Both the position numbers and the translations under genes were made by a program. This document shows positions 62,044 through 64,000 of a stretch of DNA of 64,000 nt, one piece after another. The notes beneath the pieces were generated by a model that was not told where the DNA came from, ran no database searches, and saw only the letters and a list, made by a program, of their open reading frames with translations. The DNA comes from CAVRCA01 sp965218045 (GTDB taxonomy: Bacteria > Pseudomonadota > Alphaproteobacteria > Acetobacterales > Acetobacteraceae): positions 62,001 to 126,000 of the forward strand of contig CBDCJX010000009.1 in the NCBI GenBank assembly GCA_965218045.1, given 5' to 3'. Each line of letters opens with the position of its first letter. Positions within the stretch are counted from its first letter, which is position 1.

Positions 62044-62871
62044 CTAAAGTCGCGCCAGCAACTCCTCCTTCTTGGCGGTAAATTCCTCGTCGGTGAGGAT
62101 GCCCCGGCTGTGCAACTCGGCGAGCTTTTCGATGCTCGCCAGCACGCCGCCCTGTCCCGCGGGCGCCGGCGCTGCCGCTGCATCCGGGCCCGCTTCGGCC
62201 CGCGCCGGCGAGGCGGCGGAACGCTCGGCGCTCACCACCGGCAGCCGCTCGACTTCCACGGTCCCGTGCTGGCTGGTGAACGCCAGGGTGCCGCCGGTCG
62301 ATTGCTGTTGCGACACGCCACCGATCTGATGCTCGCCGGTGTCATACACGCTCACCCGACCGTCGCGCTGGATCGCCAGTCGGCGTGGGCCGGCGAAATA
62401 GGCGTAGCGCACCCCGTTCTGCGCGCCGCTGCTGTTCGGGCGTCCGAGTTCGCCCGGCCACCAGTCGTTCGGCACACCCGCGCCGCCGCCCACGAACAAG
62501 CTCGGGCCTCCCGCCGAGGCACCGCCGACGTGCAGCGGCTCGGCGCCTGGTCCCGGCGGCACGCCCAAGCTCTGCGACTGGAGATTGATCCCCCGGACCA
62601 GACCAGGCTCCCGCGCGAGTAGCGCCGCGAGATCGTTGCACAACGCATCGACCCGGGCTTTCAGACCGTGGTCGGACAGGGTGCCGACCATCGTCATGCC
62701 GCCGCGCATCCACTGGCCCGAGCCGCCGAACTCGGCGTGCGCGAACTGCGCCATGCCGCCACCGCTGGCGATCAGCGCGTCCATTATGGTGGCGGCCGCT
62801 TCCGGGCCGAAGCCGTGGCGGCGGGCGATCTCGTCGAGCGCCAAGCGACCGGATGGGGAAAGTTCTGGCAT
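62044..62871 (-). CDS. SHOCT-domain protein
   Basis: A 275-residue soluble protein. The N-terminus is helical (ALDEIARRHGFGPEAAATIM), the centre has several Gly/Ala-rich segments and a possible beta barrel (YAYFAGPRRLAIQRDGRVSV), and the C-terminus is a SHOCT motif (KLAELHSRGILTDEEFTAKK), a short helix pair used for oligomerisation. Function unknown. The ATG at 62871 is preferred over the longer frame. Confidence 0.85.
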   Translation of the reverse strand: MPELSPSGRLALDEIARRHGFGPEAAATIMDALIASGGGMAQFAHAEFGGSGQWMRGGMTMVGTLSDHGLKARVDALCNDLAALLAREPGLVRGINLQSQSLGVPPGPGAEPLHVGGASAGGPSLFVGGGAGVPNDWWPGELGRPNSSGAQNGVRYAYFAGPRRLAIQRDGRVSVYDTGEHQIGGVSQQQSTGGTLAFTSQHGTVEVERLPVVSAERSAASPARAEAGPDAAAAPAPAGQGGVLASIEKLAELHSRGILTDEEFTAKKEELLARL

Positions 62872-62896
62872 TGGCGCTATGTCCTCGCCGTCAAGC

Positions 62897-63595
62897 TCAG
62901 CAGTCCTGAACGCCGTCCAGCAGCCAGGTTTCCGCCACGCGCAACCCGCGCACCCGGATGCCGCTGTCGAGCATGGCCGTGTAGCTTGCGTGGTGGTGGC
63001 CATGCACGATCAGCCGCGCCCCGGCCGCCGCTGCCAGCGCGCCGATCGCCGGGGTCCCGTGCTTGTGCGATTCCGGCGCCTCGTGGCTCACCAGCACGTC
63101 GAAACGCTGCGCCGCCAGGGCGGCGAAATCCTCGGGAAAGATCGTGTCGCGGTGCCATAGCGGCAGCCCGTCGCGCCACGCCTCGCCCGGACGCAGGGCG
63201 GCGAAGAAGGCGGCACGGGTGGCATATTGCGGCGGGTCGGTCTCGGCCTTCTCGCTGACCGTCGCGGGCGACCAGACCCTCGGCTTGAACACGCCGCCGA
63301 GACCGGCGATCCGCACGCCGCGCAAGGTGACCACCCGCCCGCCGATATCGCCCTCGGGGTGGTCGCCGGCCAGGTTGTCGTAACGCTGTTCGGTGTCGGC
63401 GTCATGGTTGCCCATGATCCAGTATACTTGCCAGCCGGCGCCGAACACGGACGCCAGCACGGTCCGCAGTGGCGCGTGGTCGAGGTCCTGGTCGCCGAGC
63501 AGAATCAGGCAACCCGGCGGCAGGCTGGCGCAGGCACGCAGGATTGGCTCGTAGACGCCGTGCGGGTCGCCGGCGAACAGGATGGGACATGACAT
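62897..63595 (-). CDS. Metallophosphoesterase
   Basis: A 232-residue calcineurin-type phosphodiesterase. Metal ligands are in FAGDPHGVY, LLGDQDLD, IMGNHDADT, VSHEAPESH and VHGHHHASY. It is distinct from the YfcE-like protein at 46165. Substrate unknown. The ATG at 63595 is used. It is 25 bases upstream of the SHOCT gene on the same strand. Confidence 0.9.
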   Translation of the reverse strand: MSCPILFAGDPHGVYEPILRACASLPPGCLILLGDQDLDHAPLRTVLASVFGAGWQVYWIMGNHDADTEQRYDNLAGDHPEGDIGGRVVTLRGVRIAGLGGVFKPRVWSPATVSEKAETDPPQYATRAAFFAALRPGEAWRDGLPLWHRDTIFPEDFAALAAQRFDVLVSHEAPESHKHGTPAIGALAAAAGARLIVHGHHHASYTAMLDSGIRVRGLRVAETWLLDGVQDC

Positions 63596-63694
63596 TGCGT
63601 GCTACCCTTAGCCGCACCCGTGGACCGCGTCGACGCGATGGAACGATCTCGCTCCGATCCGGTTGAATGTCGGATTTCTCAGCGAGCCCTCCCG

Positions 63695-64000
63695 ATGCGC
63701 CATGCCGTGAACATCAAGCTGGACCTTCTGGTCGCCGCTGCCCTCACCGGGATTGCCCTGCTGACCGCGGGCAACCGTGGTCGGCCGGCGCCGCGCGCTC
63801 CGGCCAAGCCCGCCACTCCCGACGCGAGCCTCGCCGCCTTGCGCCAGCGACTGACCACCGATCGGGAGGGCGGCCGCTCGGTCGAGCGGGAGCGGGCAAG
63901 CCACGGCCGCGCCGGCCAGTGGCAGCGAGTGGGCCAGCAAGGGCGCGAGCAAGGGCGCCAGCATGGGCGGGATGCCACCACCCCAAGCGAGATCCCGGCC
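63695..64000 (+). CDS. 5' end of a probable YihY/BrkB membrane protein (partial)
   Basis: An open frame from the ATG at 63695 to the window edge gives 102 residues: a membrane-like segment (LDLLVAAALTGIALLTAG), a basic, Gln/Arg-rich linker and the end DATTPSEIPA. The last segment matches the start of the YihY/virulence factor BrkB domain of alphaproteobacteria, where a membrane part follows. Frames on the minus strand here are low-complexity and were rejected. Assignment needs the missing part. Confidence 0.55.
   Translation, partial: MRHAVNIKLDLLVAAALTGIALLTAGNRGRPAPRAPAKPATPDASLAALRQRLTTDREGGRSVERERASHGRAGQWQRVGQQGREQGRQHGRDATTPSEIPA

Noticed and set aside
63679..63981. Minus-strand frames at the right edge
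   Set aside because: Low-complexity Arg/Pro/Trp-rich peptides; the plus-strand frame has a membrane segment and the BrkB-like PSEIPA end.

Overview
The window is GC-rich chromosomal DNA from an alphaproteobacterium. It is probably a member of the Rhodospirillales, close to Acetobacteraceae. This is inferred from gene content: the ychF-pth-rplY block, the hldD-lgt-MidA/NDUFAF7 methyltransferase-pgeF block, a PetP/PetR-like regulator pair, a phasin, UbiK and a SHOCT protein. No rRNA, tRNA, CRISPR array or intact insertion sequence was found.

Layout. 0-6 kb: a GbsR/MarR-type regulator, an orphan TRAP solute-binding protein, a large PAS-GGDEF-EAL c-di-GMP enzyme, a frameshifted IS630 transposase remnant and a CHRD protein. 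6-16 kb: housekeeping genes (zwf, ychF, pth, rplY, a histidine phosphatase, a glutathione S-transferase, prs, a lipoprotein). 15-19 kb: a tightly overlapping minus-strand run hldD > lgt > MidA/NDUFAF7-type methyltransferase > pgeF. 19-26 kb: ubiK, a YbjN protein, proC, a TetR-like protein, a phasin, then histidine kinase, response regulator and MarR regulator genes divergent from ilvE.

26-32 kb: a secreted hydrolase, a DUF3833 lipoprotein and an acyl-CoA type set (SDR, enoyl-CoA hydratase, class III CoA-transferase) with a SOUL protein. 32-38 kb: a decaying cyanase locus (cynS broken by a 14-bp tandem duplication beside a headless ABC ATPase) and a three-gene alkylation-repair cassette (ada, a 2OG-Fe(II) oxygenase, alkB). 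A methyltransferase gene follows the cassette, and a degraded copy of its 5' end lies on the other side of it. 38-45 kb: der, nadK, a nitrilase-family amidohydrolase, a PhnW-like transaminase and fhs.

44.7-46.1 kb: an AT-rich island with one DUF2971 gene and a REP-like repeat. 46-52 kb: a phosphodiesterase, a lineage-type hypothetical, a GH15 glucoamylase and an MFS transporter. 51.7-59.3 kb: a probable catabolic cluster (VOC protein, ABC solute-binding protein, two SDRs, a 2-hydroxychromene-2-carboxylate isomerase-like protein, enoyl-CoA hydratase, CoA-transferase, DUF427 and cupin proteins). 59-64 kb: a B12-binding-type radical SAM protein, an aquaporin, a SHOCT protein, a metallophosphoesterase and the 5' end of a probable YihY/BrkB gene running off the window.

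Most very long antisense ORFs are high-GC shadows and were left out. Starts were chosen from family length, Shine-Dalgarno sequences and stop/start overlaps. Several use GTG or TTG.
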